Part shown: piece by piece, positions 1-10,068 of the stretch
Layout of the letters: each line of letters begins with the position of its first letter
How positions within the stretch are numbered: the stretch's first letter is position 1
Assembly (NCBI GenBank): GCA_945861435.1
Contig: CAMAUX010000004.1
Location: 1-64,000 of the forward strand
Source of the DNA: Chthoniobacter flavus
GTDB lineage: Bacteria; Verrucomicrobiota; Verrucomicrobiia; Chthoniobacterales; Chthoniobacteraceae
Length of the DNA: 64,000 bases
Direction: 5' to 3'
The notes under the pieces: model-generated
The model's database searches: none
What the model was told of the DNA's origin: nothing
Seen by the model: only the letters and a program-made list of their open reading frames with translations
Program-made: the position numbers and the translations under genes

Positions 1-333
1 GGTTCATTTTCATTACGGCCTGGCTGTCTTGGATCGGTTGCTCCCCACCCCGCCTCACGGCGACGCAGTTACCGACCCATCACTGCCGCATACAGCCAAC
101 TCGGCAGACGGGACTTTCACCCGCTTGAGCACCGCATTCACCGGCGCACGCCCGTCCCTACCGTGCCCGTCCCTATCTCGACGCCCAGTTGCGAAGGCTC
201 GCTGCGCGCTGAAACCCTCCGTCAGCCTCACAGAATAAACGCCTCACCGATCCAGCCACCCTTCAACATCCTCTTCCGGTTGATCCACCTCGCGACACGC
301 AGCCCCTGTCCCTAACCTCCACCGACTTGCCTC
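1..333. other. left edge, no supported gene
   Basis: No convincing coding region was found. A plus-strand frame is open from base 2 to a TAA at 236-238. It could be the last 78 codons of a gene entering from the left, but its translation is rich in Pro, Ser, Thr and Arg and resembles no family I know. Bases 239-333 look like the leader of the alpha-2-macroglobulin gene. No strong promoter, terminator hairpin or Shine-Dalgarno sequence is visible. Confidence 0.4.
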
Positions 334-3300
334 ATGAACGCTTGGAAACTCCTGATTCTACTCGCTGCTTTCGCTTTCCAGCCCCTTCACGCAGCGCCCA
401 CACCCGCCATCCAGTTCCTTACCGAAGGCGCCCGCTTGGAACCCTCCAGCACACTGGAGATCCGCTTCCCAAACGACATGGTACCCCCCGAATCCCTTGG
501 CGCTACCACCGATGGCCCCGTCCTCATCGTGGAACCCGCACTGCCCGGTAGCTTCACATGGCTGAGCCGGCGCAGCGGCGTCTTCACACCAGAGGCCGCA
601 CCAAGGATGGGCACCGCCTACACCTTCACACTCCGCCCAGGATTGCGTGACCTCCGTGGCTCGCCCGTCGGCACCAACTTCAAACGCATCCTGCGCACCC
701 CTCCCTTCGCGCTCACTTTCATCCCGCAAACATGGGCCTCCAAAGATGCCCCCCTCCCGCCCAACCCGGAAATCCAAGTCGCCTTCAACCGCAACATCCA
801 CATCGAAAGCGCCGCGAGCTTCTTCGAATTCGCAGACCAATCCGGGAAGCGCGTTCCCGCCGTCCTCAACCGTCCCGCCAGCTACCAGCTCTATTTCTTT
901 GGACGTGATCCCGCCACCTCCGACTGGGAGGCCCGTTGGACGGAGGCCCTCCACCCCTCACCCTCCCCGCAACAAACAGACGACGATCCCGCCACACCGG
1001 AAGATCCCGCACACTCCCTGCCCGTCAGCAGCCGCCTCATGGTGTCACCGGCCTCCCCACTCCCGGCCGGGCGCTGGCGCTTGGAAATCGCAGCAGGCCT
1101 TCCCGACGCCTCCGGCCTCCATAAGATTCCCTCCAAGTCCTCCCACACGCTCGGGCTCGTGGAACCCTTTGAGCTCACAAGCGTGCGTACTGCCAGCCAT
1201 CTCAACTCGGGACGCAGCGTCGTCATCGAGCTCAGCGAACCACTCGCCCCATCCATCAACGACGACAACGCGCACGAGTTTTTCCTCTGCACACCGCAAC
1301 CCGCCGGGTTGCGTTTCGACGTCATGGGCACCTCAGTGACCCTGCAGGCCGCCTTCGATCGCGACACCGTCTACACCCTCGCTTCCCCGCCCAGCCTGCG
1401 TTCCCAATCTGGGCGCCCTCTCTCCGCTCCGCAGCAGCACACCCTGCGCTTCGCTCCCATCAGCCCTCGGGTCTACCTGCCCGACATCCTCATCCAGCAG
1501 AGCGAGGGCGGACGCCGCATCCTGCCCATCACCGCCGTCAACCTGCGTTCCCTGAGCGTGCGCGCAGTCCTTGTGGCTCCAGACGATGTCAGCGCCGCAC
1601 TCCAAACTTTCGAGAGCTACAGAAAGACCTTCGATCCCAAAGATCCTGAACCCGACGAGATTCATTCGCCCCTCAAAGCCGATGCAATCAGGGGCGCCAC
1701 CATTTTTGAAAAGCGCTACCCACTTCCCGAGGCACCAACCGACACGCGCCAGAGCATTGATCTGCCTTGGGATGAAATCCTCGGCGCACGGCGCACCGGC
1801 GTGCTTTTCGTCACTGTCGATGGCGCCCCGGCAAACGGCAGACACCCGGGCGCACAGGCCTTGGTGCAACTCACCGACCTCGGTGTCTCATGGAAGCAGC
1901 ATTCCCAAGGCCTTTCCCTCGCTCTCTTCTCCCTGCGTTCCGCGCAGCCTGTTGACGGAGCGCGGGTCACCTTGCTGGACGCCGATCACCGCCCACTCGC
2001 ACACGCGACCACCGACGCGCAAGGTGCCTCATTGCTTGCACCCAAGACCGTCCCCTCATGGCTGCTCGCGCAACACGCCAACGACACCCTCGTCCTCCCC
2101 ATGGGGCCCGATGCCAAGGACCTCCCCATGGCCGCTTTCAATCTGCCTGTCTACTACACAGCGTGGCAGCCGGGAGATGAACCCGCCGCCACCGAGCTTT
2201 TCCGCGCCGCCCTTTTCACCGAGCGCCCGCTCTACAAACCCGGCGAAAAAGTCTGCATCAAAGGCTTCCTCCGCAAACTGACCGATCACGGCCTCGAGCC
2301 GGTCGCCCATTTCCAAACCACTCTCGAGCTTCACCTCCCCGGCCAGCACGGCCAGCGCCAGATCCCCGTCCAAACCGACGCTGAAGGCGCCTTCGACACC
2401 GTATGCACTCTCGACAGGTCGATCGTCGGCCGCCACCTCCTCCGGTTCGAGGCGCTCCCCGGGGCCAACGCATGGGAACCCGGTTTCTCCACCAGATTCG
2501 AGGTCGCCCAGTATCAACCAGACGCCTTCGAAGCCGATCTCCAGTTGCCCGCGCAAATCCCGCCGGGCACCGCCATGGAAGCCCAGTTCGCGGGGAGATA
2601 CTTCTTCGGTGCACCCCTCTCCGAAGTTCCTGTGAAATGGGTGCTGCAGAACTCTCCCGCCCCGTTCCAGCCCGAAGGATGGAGCGCCTTCACGTTCACG
2701 GAACAGCGTCAGGGCAACGAACGATTCCTCACCCTGCGTGGCGAGGAACGCCTCTCCGCGAAGGGCACGGCATCCGTACGACCAGCACTGCCCGAGCCCA
2801 AAGGCGGACCCGCCCGCTCGGTCCTCACTGTGGAAGTCACGGATCTCAACCAGCAGACTGTCTCTGCCACGCGCACGTGCCTGCGGGACTCCTCCTCGTT
2901 CTACCTCGGACTCGAAATTCCCGACAAGGTGGTCCTTGGCCACGACGAAGCCATCGCCGCCCGGGTTGTCGCCGTCGATCCCGCCGGCAACCCGCTCCCC
3001 AGCCCCGCAGCTATCACGGTGGAACTCGTGCGCGTGCGCTTCGAAACCGTCCGCGTTCAAGGCGCCGGACGTGGCATGTCCTTTCAGAGCGAGCAGCGCC
3101 TCGAGCTTTTGGAAAGCCGCAAAACCTCCACACTCGTCCCGCAGAAAGCACCCGACGGATGGCACCTCTCCTCCGAGGACACGGATGCCACACTGTTCAA
3201 GCCGTCCAAGGCCGGCACCTACCTTCTGCGCGCGAGCGCCACGGACCCTGCGGGTCGCCCGGTATCGAGCTCCCTTTTTTTAAACGTCACCGGCAGCGAA

Positions 3301-6033
3301 CCCGTGGCGTGGGATTACAAGCATCCTGCGCAGATCAAACTCGTCCCGGACAAGCCCGCATATCAACCCGGGGAAACGGCAAAGATCCTCGTCCAGAGCC
3401 CATTCACGGGCGAGGCCAAGGTCACCATCGAGCGCGAAGACCGCATCCTGCGCACCCTGCGGTTCCGTCTCGCGGGGAACGCCCCCGTCATCGAGATCCC
3501 ACTCGAGAAGGGCGATGCCCCCAACATCTTCGTCTCCCTCATGCTCCTGCGCGGCACCGATCAGAGCCCCCGCAAATTCAAGCAACCCGAATTCCGCTAC
3601 GGTCTTTGCCAGCTTCATGTGCAGCGCCCGGAAACAGCACTCCACGTCGACGTCCGTCCCCTCGCTCCACGCGCGCAACCCGGGGAGAAGGTCGCCACGG
3701 AAATCCATGTCCGCGACTCCGCTGGCGCGCCGGCTCCCAACGCCGCCGTCACCTTCTTCGCCGTCGATGATGGCGTGCTCGCGATCACCGGCTACCAACG
3801 CCCGCAACCCAGCACTCTCTTCGAGCGCCCATTCCCGCTGCGTGTCCGCACCGGTCTCAGCCTCTTCAGCCTCCTCCCCGAAGACCCTTCCGAACTCCCC
3901 CTCGCAAACAAGGGCTATCTGATCGGCGGCGGCGGATCGCAAGGCCCGCTCAAAGCCCGCACGGACTTCTTCGGCACCGCCTGCTGGCTCCCCAACTTGC
4001 GCACCGACAAGGACGGCAGATGCCGCGCCGAGTTCACCGCCCCGGATTCCCTCACCCGCTACCGCCTCGTCGCCGTTGCCGCCGCAGGCCCCGACTCCTT
4101 TGGCTCCGCAGAAAGCAGCGTACAGATCCACCGCCCTCTGGTCATCCTTTCCGGTCTCGGACAAGGGGCACGCACTGGCGACCAGATTCAGGCACGCGCG
4201 GTTGTCCGCAATCAGTCGGGCTCCGACGGCACGCTCACCCTCGCGCTCCAACTCGACCCGCACGCGGTTTGCCCCGAGGGCTCGCTCACACGCAACATCC
4301 CACTCGCCGATGACCAGAGCGCCGCATTCGACTTCCCGGTCCGCCTCGCCTCCACCGGCGATGCACGCTGGGTATGGAACGCACGCCTCGAGCCCGGCGC
4401 CGGACCCGCATTCTCAGACAGTCTCGAAACTCCATTTCGCATCGAAAGCCCCGCCCCGCTCCTACGCGAAACGTATCTGCGCGATGTGCGCTCCAAGACC
4501 AACGACCTCCTCGCCAAGGTCAACCCGCAGATGCGCGATGCGAGCGGCACCGTCGAGGTCACCTTCTCCAACACCCGCCTTGCCACCCTGCGCGAGGCCG
4601 CCCGCAACCTGCTCGCCTATCCCTATGGCTGCGCGGAACAGCAGATCTCCGCAATGCTCCCATGGATCCTCTCCGTCGAGCTCGCGCCCGTCCTCCCGGA
4701 GCTCGCCTCGCCACAGAAACGCACCCGCGTCCTTGGCGACGCCGTGGCGAAACTCCTCTCCCAACAAACCCCTTCTGGCGGCATCGCATACTGGTCTGGA
4801 AGCCGCACCTCGGATCTCTTCGTGAGCGCCTACGCAGCCCTCGCCCTCACGCGTCTGCGCACCAGCGCGCCCGAACTCCTCCCCCAGCCCGCCATGGACA
4901 GCTTGTTGCTCTTCCTGAGCAATTCCCTCCGAGGCATCGGAGAGAATCGCAATCCCACCCAATCCCTCGACAGCCACGCCCTTGCCGCGCTCGCCATTGC
5001 TGCCGCGGGTGTCCCTGAACCCGCCTATCATGAGGCTCTCAACGCAGCCAAGGACCGCCTCACCACGGAGGGTCGTGCGTTCCTCGCTAGCGCAATCCTC
5101 CTCTCCGGTCCCACGCCCCCGCCGCGCACAGCCGCCGGGATGAGTCTCGAAAAACTCCTCGCCCCGGCAGCTCCCACCACCCTTTCCCCAGACTGGTTCA
5201 CCAGTTCCACGCGCGAGATCGCAATCCGCCTCATGGCGCTCTGCCAATACAACCCCCGCCACCGAGACATCGACCGCCTCGTCCACGAACTGATCACCGC
5301 ACAGATCAACGGGCGCTGGCGAACCACCCAGGAAGACGCATGGGCACTGCTCGCGCTCACCCACTACTTCCAACTGGTGGAAGGGCCCCCGCAACCAGTC
5401 GACGCGACACTCCTCCACAACGCCACGCCCTCCCCCTTCCACCTCGATCTCACCACCCTCGTTCACAAAATCCCCATCGCTCTGGCCCCCGCTTCTCCCC
5501 TCACCTCCCTCGAGGTCCGCAACCCTTCCAGATCCAACCTCTTTGCCGAAACCCGCTTCGTCGCACTCCCCCCGCTGGAGGCGCAACCGCGACAGGACCG
5601 CGGCTACAGCGTCTCGCGATCGTACCAAAAGCTCGCCATCGACGGAACAACCGCAGCGGAATCTCCATGGGTTGTCGGCGATCGCGTGCTGGTAACCGTC
5701 CGCGTTGAAACCCGCTCCCCCGGTCACTTCGTGGCGATCGACGATCCGCTACCCGCCGTGCTCGAAGCCATCAATCCGCACTTCACATCCTCATCAGCAA
5801 CCCCGAGCGGCACGCGTTTCACCAGCGCCTCCTACCGCGAAACCCGAGCAGACCGGGTGCTCTTCTTCTGCGACCACATTCAAGCCGGCGCCCACCTCTT
5901 CCAGTACGTTGCACGCGTACGCACTGCGGGTTCCGTTGTCGCCCCCGGCACAAAGGTCGAGGAGATGTACCGACCCGAACGCTTCGGCCTCGGCGAAAGC
6001 GGCCGCTTCGATTCCAAGCCTGCGCCTCGCTGA
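334..6033 (+). CDS. bacterial alpha-2-macroglobulin family protein
   Basis: Large (1899 aa) secreted or lipid-facing protease trap. Residues 1-20 form a signal peptide ending before APTPAI. A macroglobulin (MG2-type) segment near residues 620-650 contains the FTERPLYKPGE motif. A bait-region-associated segment near residue 1148 reads DDGVLAITGY, and the A2M domain follows at about 1210-1270. The thioester motif YGCAEQQ places Cys1433, Glu1435 and Gln1436 in an alpha-helical thioester domain (about 1400-1720), so covalent capture of proteases should be intact. The gene ends 11 bp before pbpC, an arrangement known in many bacteria: A2M blocks invading proteases in the periplasm while PBP1C repairs peptidoglycan. 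The ATG at 334 was chosen because it gives the signal peptide; no Shine-Dalgarno is visible. The family assignment is firm; the actual targets are inference. Confidence 0.95.
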   Translation: MNAWKLLILLAAFAFQPLHAAPTPAIQFLTEGARLEPSSTLEIRFPNDMVPPESLGATTDGPVLIVEPALPGSFTWLSRRSGVFTPEAAPRMGTAYTFTLRPGLRDLRGSPVGTNFKRILRTPPFALTFIPQTWASKDAPLPPNPEIQVAFNRNIHIESAASFFEFADQSGKRVPAVLNRPASYQLYFFGRDPATSDWEARWTEALHPSPSPQQTDDDPATPEDPAHSLPVSSRLMVSPASPLPAGRWRLEIAAGLPDASGLHKIPSKSSHTLGLVEPFELTSVRTASHLNSGRSVVIELSEPLAPSINDDNAHEFFLCTPQPAGLRFDVMGTSVTLQAAFDRDTVYTLASPPSLRSQSGRPLSAPQQHTLRFAPISPRVYLPDILIQQSEGGRRILPITAVNLRSLSVRAVLVAPDDVSAALQTFESYRKTFDPKDPEPDEIHSPLKADAIRGATIFEKRYPLPEAPTDTRQSIDLPWDEILGARRTGVLFVTVDGAPANGRHPGAQALVQLTDLGVSWKQHSQGLSLALFSLRSAQPVDGARVTLLDADHRPLAHATTDAQGASLLAPKTVPSWLLAQHANDTLVLPMGPDAKDLPMAAFNLPVYYTAWQPGDEPAATELFRAALFTERPLYKPGEKVCIKGFLRKLTDHGLEPVAHFQTTLELHLPGQHGQRQIPVQTDAEGAFDTVCTLDRSIVGRHLLRFEALPGANAWEPGFSTRFEVAQYQPDAFEADLQLPAQIPPGTAMEAQFAGRYFFGAPLSEVPVKWVLQNSPAPFQPEGWSAFTFTEQRQGNERFLTLRGEERLSAKGTASVRPALPEPKGGPARSVLTVEVTDLNQQTVSATRTCLRDSSSFYLGLEIPDKVVLGHDEAIAARVVAVDPAGNPLPSPAAITVELVRVRFETVRVQGAGRGMSFQSEQRLELLESRKTSTLVPQKAPDGWHLSSEDTDATLFKPSKAGTYLLRASATDPAGRPVSSSLFLNVTGSEPVAWDYKHPAQIKLVPDKPAYQPGETAKILVQSPFTGEAKVTIEREDRILRTLRFRLAGNAPVIEIPLEKGDAPNIFVSLMLLRGTDQSPRKFKQPEFRYGLCQLHVQRPETALHVDVRPLAPRAQPGEKVATEIHVRDSAGAPAPNAAVTFFAVDDGVLAITGYQRPQPSTLFERPFPLRVRTGLSLFSLLPEDPSELPLANKGYLIGGGGSQGPLKARTDFFGTACWLPNLRTDKDGRCRAEFTAPDSLTRYRLVAVAAAGPDSFGSAESSVQIHRPLVILSGLGQGARTGDQIQARAVVRNQSGSDGTLTLALQLDPHAVCPEGSLTRNIPLADDQSAAFDFPVRLASTGDARWVWNARLEPGAGPAFSDSLETPFRIESPAPLLRETYLRDVRSKTNDLLAKVNPQMRDASGTVEVTFSNTRLATLREAARNLLAYPYGCAEQQISAMLPWILSVELAPVLPELASPQKRTRVLGDAVAKLLSQQTPSGGIAYWSGSRTSDLFVSAYAALALTRLRTSAPELLPQPAMDSLLLFLSNSLRGIGENRNPTQSLDSHALAALAIAAAGVPEPAYHEALNAAKDRLTTEGRAFLASAILLSGPTPPPRTAAGMSLEKLLAPAAPTTLSPDWFTSSTREIAIRLMALCQYNPRHRDIDRLVHELITAQINGRWRTTQEDAWALLALTHYFQLVEGPPQPVDATLLHNATPSPFHLDLTTLVHKIPIALAPASPLTSLEVRNPSRSNLFAETRFVALPPLEAQPRQDRGYSVSRSYQKLAIDGTTAAESPWVVGDRVLVTVRVETRSPGHFVAIDDPLPAVLEAINPHFTSSSATPSGTRFTSASYRETRADRVLFFCDHIQAGAHLFQYVARVRTAGSVVAPGTKVEEMYRPERFGLGESGRFDSKPAPR

Positions 6034-6044
6034 GCGGCCCTCCG

Positions 6045-8393
6045 ATGAAACCGCTGCGTCTTATCCAAGATCTCCCGCGAGGCCTCTGTAGCCTCGCTCG
6101 CGCACTTCCATGGGCCGCCAAAGCTAGCGCCCTCTCAATACTGCTGCTCGCGCTCGGCTTCCTCCTCACCCCAATTCCGGAATCACTCCGAACGCCCGCC
6201 CCCCAGAGCGCCGAGTTCCTCGACGTCCACGACACACCGCTGCGCCTCATCCTGCGCGATGAACGCCAGTACGCGCGCTCCTGCTCACTCTCGGAAGTCT
6301 CTCCGCACCTCATCGCCGCAACCCTCAGCGCAGAGGACCATCGATTCTACTCCCATCATGGCGTGGACCCGCGCTCCACGGCCTCCGCTCTCGCGCAGTG
6401 GATCCGTCTCGGGCGCCCCCATTCCGGCGCCTCCACCATCACCCAACAACTCGTCAAAATCGCGGATCCCGCTCCCCGCACACTCCCCCGGAAGTTGCGC
6501 GAAGCATGGCTCGCGCTGCGCATCGAATCCGCATGGACAAAGCCACAGATCCTCGAGGCCTACCTCAACCGACTCGACTACGGGAACCTGCAGTTCGGCA
6601 TCGCCCAAGCCAGCCGCTTCTACTTTGGCAAACCCCCATCGGATCTCAGCCCCGCCGAGAGTGCACTGCTCGCCGCGCTGCCAAAAGCACCCTCGCGCCT
6701 TAATCCACACACCGCGCTCGCAGCCGCCAAGCAGCGCCAGCAGTGGATTCTCGGCCGCATGCTCTCCATTGGACATCTCGACTCACCCGCCTTCACACGC
6801 GCGAAAAGCGAACCGCTTCGGATCCAACCACGGCCGGTCGACTTCGCCGCTCCGCACTTCGTCGAGCTGCTCCTGCACCGTCAAGGCACGCTGCCTCGCA
6901 GCGGAGGCACAGTCCGCACCACCCTCGACCTCCCGCTCAACACCTTTGCGGAACATCTCCTCGCCGAGAACCTCTCCCACCTCACCGATCAACAGGCCGC
7001 CGCAGCTGCCGTCGTCGTCCTGCATGTCCCCTCAGGCGAAGTCCGGGCCTTGGCAGCTTCGGGAAACTTCTTCGACCCGCGCTCCGACTCCATCAACGGC
7101 GCATGGAGCGTCCGCTCCCCGGGTTCGGCCCTGAAACCTTTCACCTACCTGCTCGCTTTGGAGCGCGGCGCGCACACCGGCACCGTGGTCGCCGATGTCC
7201 CCACCAGCTTCCCCACCCCCACCGGCGTCTACACTCCCAACAATTACAACCGCCGCTTCCACGGCCCCGTGAGCCTCCGCACCGCCCTTGGCAATTCGCT
7301 CAACGTGGCCGCCATCCGCACCCTGCAGATAGCGGGTGGTCCTGAAGCCCTCCAACGCACACTTCTCCAGTGCGGCATCACCACCCTCCATCAACCCGCT
7401 GATTACTACGGGCTCGGTCTCACACTGGGCAACGGCGAGGTCCGCCTTCTGGAACTCACCAACGCCTACGCCACCATCGCACGCATGGGTTCACACCTCC
7501 CCTTCCGCCTCCTCGCATCGGCCACTCCATCATTCACCCCGCGCCAAGTCTTCTCACCGGAAGCTGCCTACCTCACCGCAGACATCCTCGCCGACAATGC
7601 CGCACGAGCCGCCGCTTTCGGCCTCGACTCCCATTTGCACTTCGATTTCCCGGTGGCGTGTAAGACCGGCACCAGTTCCGATTACAGGGACAACTGGGCC
7701 CTCGGTTTCACCCCAGAGTTCTGCGTCGGTGTCTGGGTGGGCAACCCCAACGGCAAGCCCATGCGCGAAATCACCGGTGTCACCGGAGCCGGCCCCATCC
7801 TCCACCAGCTTTTCAATCACCTCCACGAACGCTTCGGCACCTCGTGGTTCTCCTCGCCACCACGCGTCCTGACCTTCGCCGTCGATCCCCTCACAGGAAG
7901 GCAGCCCCTCGCCACAGTTCTCACCACTGTCCCCTCCCCCGCATCTGGCGCTCCTGTCCGCCCACAGGCCATGGAGAAGGGAATTGCCCTTCCGGAACCC
8001 GCGCGCCCTGCCGACTACGACGCCTCAGGTCGCGTCCGCCTCAGCGCGGAGTATTCCCCGTGGATACGCAGTAACCAAAACCCATTGGGCCCCCTCCTCT
8101 GTGAAGCCTCCTCCGAAACATTACCCACCCCGCTCCGCCTGACTCGCCCAGCTCCGGGAACCCTTTATTACCTCGATCCCGACCTGCCCAACGAAAGCCA
8201 GTGGATCCCCATCGATTCGCCGGACGCAGCCGGCAACCCCGGCCAACTCCAATGGGACTGCCCCACTGCAACGTTGGAACCCACCCCGCTCGGCGCGCGC
8301 TGCCGCCTGCAACCTGGCACCCACACCATCAACGTGCGCGACCCTGCCACCGGCCGATCTTGCGCCACTTGGATCCGGGTCCAGCCCCTTTAG
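6045..8393 (+). CDS. pbpC: penicillin-binding protein 1C
   Basis: Bifunctional peptidoglycan glycosyltransferase/transpeptidase, 782 aa, close to the usual PBP1C length. A membrane anchor lies at about residues 25-42. The GT51 domain (about 75-240) has the EDHRFYSHHGVD and STITQQLVK motifs. The transpeptidase domain (about 300-590) has the nucleophile Ser361 in SALK, an SLN motif after LGN, and KTG at Lys540. The C-terminal 90 residues match the BiPBP_C module typical of PBP1C. It lies 11 bp after the alpha-2-macroglobulin gene and is almost certainly co-transcribed with it. All catalytic motifs are present. PBP1C is known to polymerise glycan strands; its transpeptidase role is less certain in characterised relatives. 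Confidence 0.95.
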   Translation: MKPLRLIQDLPRGLCSLARALPWAAKASALSILLLALGFLLTPIPESLRTPAPQSAEFLDVHDTPLRLILRDERQYARSCSLSEVSPHLIAATLSAEDHRFYSHHGVDPRSTASALAQWIRLGRPHSGASTITQQLVKIADPAPRTLPRKLREAWLALRIESAWTKPQILEAYLNRLDYGNLQFGIAQASRFYFGKPPSDLSPAESALLAALPKAPSRLNPHTALAAAKQRQQWILGRMLSIGHLDSPAFTRAKSEPLRIQPRPVDFAAPHFVELLLHRQGTLPRSGGTVRTTLDLPLNTFAEHLLAENLSHLTDQQAAAAAVVVLHVPSGEVRALAASGNFFDPRSDSINGAWSVRSPGSALKPFTYLLALERGAHTGTVVADVPTSFPTPTGVYTPNNYNRRFHGPVSLRTALGNSLNVAAIRTLQIAGGPEALQRTLLQCGITTLHQPADYYGLGLTLGNGEVRLLELTNAYATIARMGSHLPFRLLASATPSFTPRQVFSPEAAYLTADILADNAARAAAFGLDSHLHFDFPVACKTGTSSDYRDNWALGFTPEFCVGVWVGNPNGKPMREITGVTGAGPILHQLFNHLHERFGTSWFSSPPRVLTFAVDPLTGRQPLATVLTTVPSPASGAPVRPQAMEKGIALPEPARPADYDASGRVRLSAEYSPWIRSNQNPLGPLLCEASSETLPTPLRLTRPAPGTLYYLDPDLPNESQWIPIDSPDAAGNPGQLQWDCPTATLEPTPLGARCRLQPGTHTINVRDPATGRSCATWIRVQPL

Positions 8394-8414
8394 CGACCAA
8401 CAGGAACGTCCCCC

Positions 8415-9083
8415 CTATTTGCCTCGGAAAAAGTCACCCACACCGCGTCCCCACCGACCCACGGTCTGACCTGTGCGCCTGAAAAAAGTGCCCAGATCAC
8501 GTGCCGCCCCATCATCAGCGCCCTCCCCATCGCTCTCTGCGTTGCCGCCCGCCGGACGCACACGGCCCGCGGCAAGGATGCGCTGCTCTACCACCACCCC
8601 GTTATCCGCGGAAATCCGGAAAAACGCGGATTCGGAACCGTCGGCTTGGAAAAGACGAACCTCCCAGAGTGGCGCACCATCGTCCGTGGCGCTTTTAAGT
8701 AAGTAATCCATGTACGCGACGGAGATTCGTTGCTTTTTGGCCTCCCGCTTAATGAGTTCCTCTGTCCCGGGAGAATCTAGGTTGAGCTGACCGAAGTTCA
8801 TCACACTCCCGAGCGGCCGCGATGCAGGGGCACGCTCAGAGATCACCTGTCCGTTCTGCACATCGAGTTCGCGAAATCCGCCTCGCGCCTGATCCTCCTT
8901 GATTACCACCTTCCACACTTGGCTCTCCGGTGTTCCGCTGCGGCCGCGCAGTTCCACCACCCGCTTGAGGGCATCCCCGCCGACCGATTTTCCCGCCACA
9001 CGCAGGGCCGAGTAGGCGGATTCACCCGCATGGATCGCTGAGGTCAAACTCAGCATGAGAATTGCAAAACAGACGCTCTTCAT
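8415..9083 (-). CDS. secreted protein of unknown function, PepSY-like repeats
   Basis: 222 aa with a clear signal peptide (MKSVCFAILMLSLTSAIHA). The ATG at 9083 is preferred over an upstream GTG at 9092 because AAAGGGGGG sits eight bases upstream of it. The mature part has two stretches of the type W-x-V-x-(I/L) followed by D-x-x-N/D-G-x-V (VWKVVIKEDQ... and LWEVRLFQADG...), which resembles the beta-strand pattern of PepSY-like domains; that similarity is only suggestive. The C-terminus is basic and aromatic (FFRRTGQTVGRWGRG). It is convergent with pbpC, with 21 bp between them, and is read away from the rhomboid gene side of the block. I do not recognise a function. Confidence 0.7.
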   Translation of the reverse strand: MKSVCFAILMLSLTSAIHAGESAYSALRVAGKSVGGDALKRVVELRGRSGTPESQVWKVVIKEDQARGGFRELDVQNGQVISERAPASRPLGSVMNFGQLNLDSPGTEELIKREAKKQRISVAYMDYLLKSATDDGAPLWEVRLFQADGSESAFFRISADNGVVVEQRILAAGRVRPAGGNAESDGEGADDGAARDLGTFFRRTGQTVGRWGRGVGDFFRGK

Positions 9084-9122
9084 GGTTGCCACCCCCCTTT
9101 CTCCATCGAGAACCCCGCCAAG

Positions 9123-10055
9123 TCAACCGAAGCGCAACGCCAATCCCCAAGCCGCCCCCACCACGCCCACCGCCAATATCCCGCAGCAAAAACGCACCCC
9201 CTTCGGGAGCACCCGCCCTTTGCACACCGCCTCCCACCCCGCACCCACCACGCCACCCATGAGAAACCCCCAGAGGTGCGCCAGCAAATCCGTGCGCCCG
9301 TGCTCGCCCCCAGCGCCAAGAAGAGCCAGAAGCCCGAGCCCGCCGCCAAGAGGCAAGATCAACTGCCAACGCGCCCTAGCGTGCGGCCGCAAAAACCGCC
9401 GCAGCGACTCGATGCCGATCAGCACCCCAAGCGCTCCGAATACCGCTGTGGAAGCACCAATCGAAATGTGCCCCTCCCCCTTGTAAAACCAAGCGTTGAT
9501 CAGATTGCCTCCCATCCCTGAAACCAGCACAGAAAGCCACGCCGGTCCCGCCCCCAGACGCGAAAGCAACAGGCCCGTGAACAACAGCCCAACGCACACG
9601 TTGCCAACCCAGTGGGAAAAATCTCCGTGCAGAAAAAGCGCTGTCACCGCACGCCACCAGTGAAACCCCGGCATCCCGGCGCTCAATCCCTGTCCCGCTT
9701 CCATCCAAGGAGCGCCCCTCTGGTTCTGCAAAAGCCAGAATCCGCCCATGATCCATGCGGCAAAAAAAAGGGAGAAGGGAGCAAACCGGATTGTCTCCGC
9801 TTCGGGCCCAGCTGCCACACCCCCATGCGCACTCTCCGCTCCGTACTCCCCGAGTTCATCCAGTGCCTTAGCGACGTCGCCCTCAGCGACTTGAAGAACA
9901 AAATGATCGCCCTCCCTCACCACCCAGTGCGCCAGTCCCACAGCATTGAGAACCAACCCGTGCTCACGGGCCTGGGAAAGGCTGCAATAGACCCCCACGG
10001 TCAACCGCTCGCTGTCTTCCTCGCTCCCGTCTCCAAGGTCCTCCCCAGAACTCAT
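9123..10055 (-). CDS. rhomboid family intramembrane serine protease
   Basis: About 310 aa. A short cytoplasmic N-terminal domain of 90-100 residues precedes a six-helix rhomboid core. Catalytic features are visible: HGDFSHWVGN in the helix 2 region, the serine motif GAST in ISIGASTAVFG, and the C-terminal histidine in AHLWGFLMGG. Rhomboids cut transmembrane substrates within or near the inner membrane. The frame extends to a GTG at 10082 inside the preceding gene. I prefer the ATG at 10055, 13 bp after the end of the methyltransferase gene. The two genes probably form one transcript, though their functions are not obviously linked. The substrate is unknown. Confidence 0.9.
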   Translation of the reverse strand: MSSGEDLGDGSEEDSERLTVGVYCSLSQAREHGLVLNAVGLAHWVVREGDHFVLQVAEGDVAKALDELGEYGAESAHGGVAAGPEAETIRFAPFSLFFAAWIMGGFWLLQNQRGAPWMEAGQGLSAGMPGFHWWRAVTALFLHGDFSHWVGNVCVGLLFTGLLLSRLGAGPAWLSVLVSGMGGNLINAWFYKGEGHISIGASTAVFGALGVLIGIESLRRFLRPHARARWQLILPLGGGLGLLALLGAGGEHGRTDLLAHLWGFLMGGVVGAGWEAVCKGRVLPKGVRFCCGILAVGVVGAAWGLALRFG

Positions 10056-10068
10056 GCGGCACCGGGAC

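Noticed and set aside
29-238. Small open frame at the left edge
   Set aside because: No homology pattern and no ribosome binding site; could only be the tail of a gene outside the window.
2056-3165. Long minus-strand frame opposite the alpha-2-macroglobulin gene
   Set aside because: High-GC antisense shadow of a clear gene; its translation has no recognisable family.
4462-5727. 421-codon minus-strand frame
   Set aside because: Also antisense to alpha-2-macroglobulin, with Gly/Glu/Arg bias typical of shadow frames.
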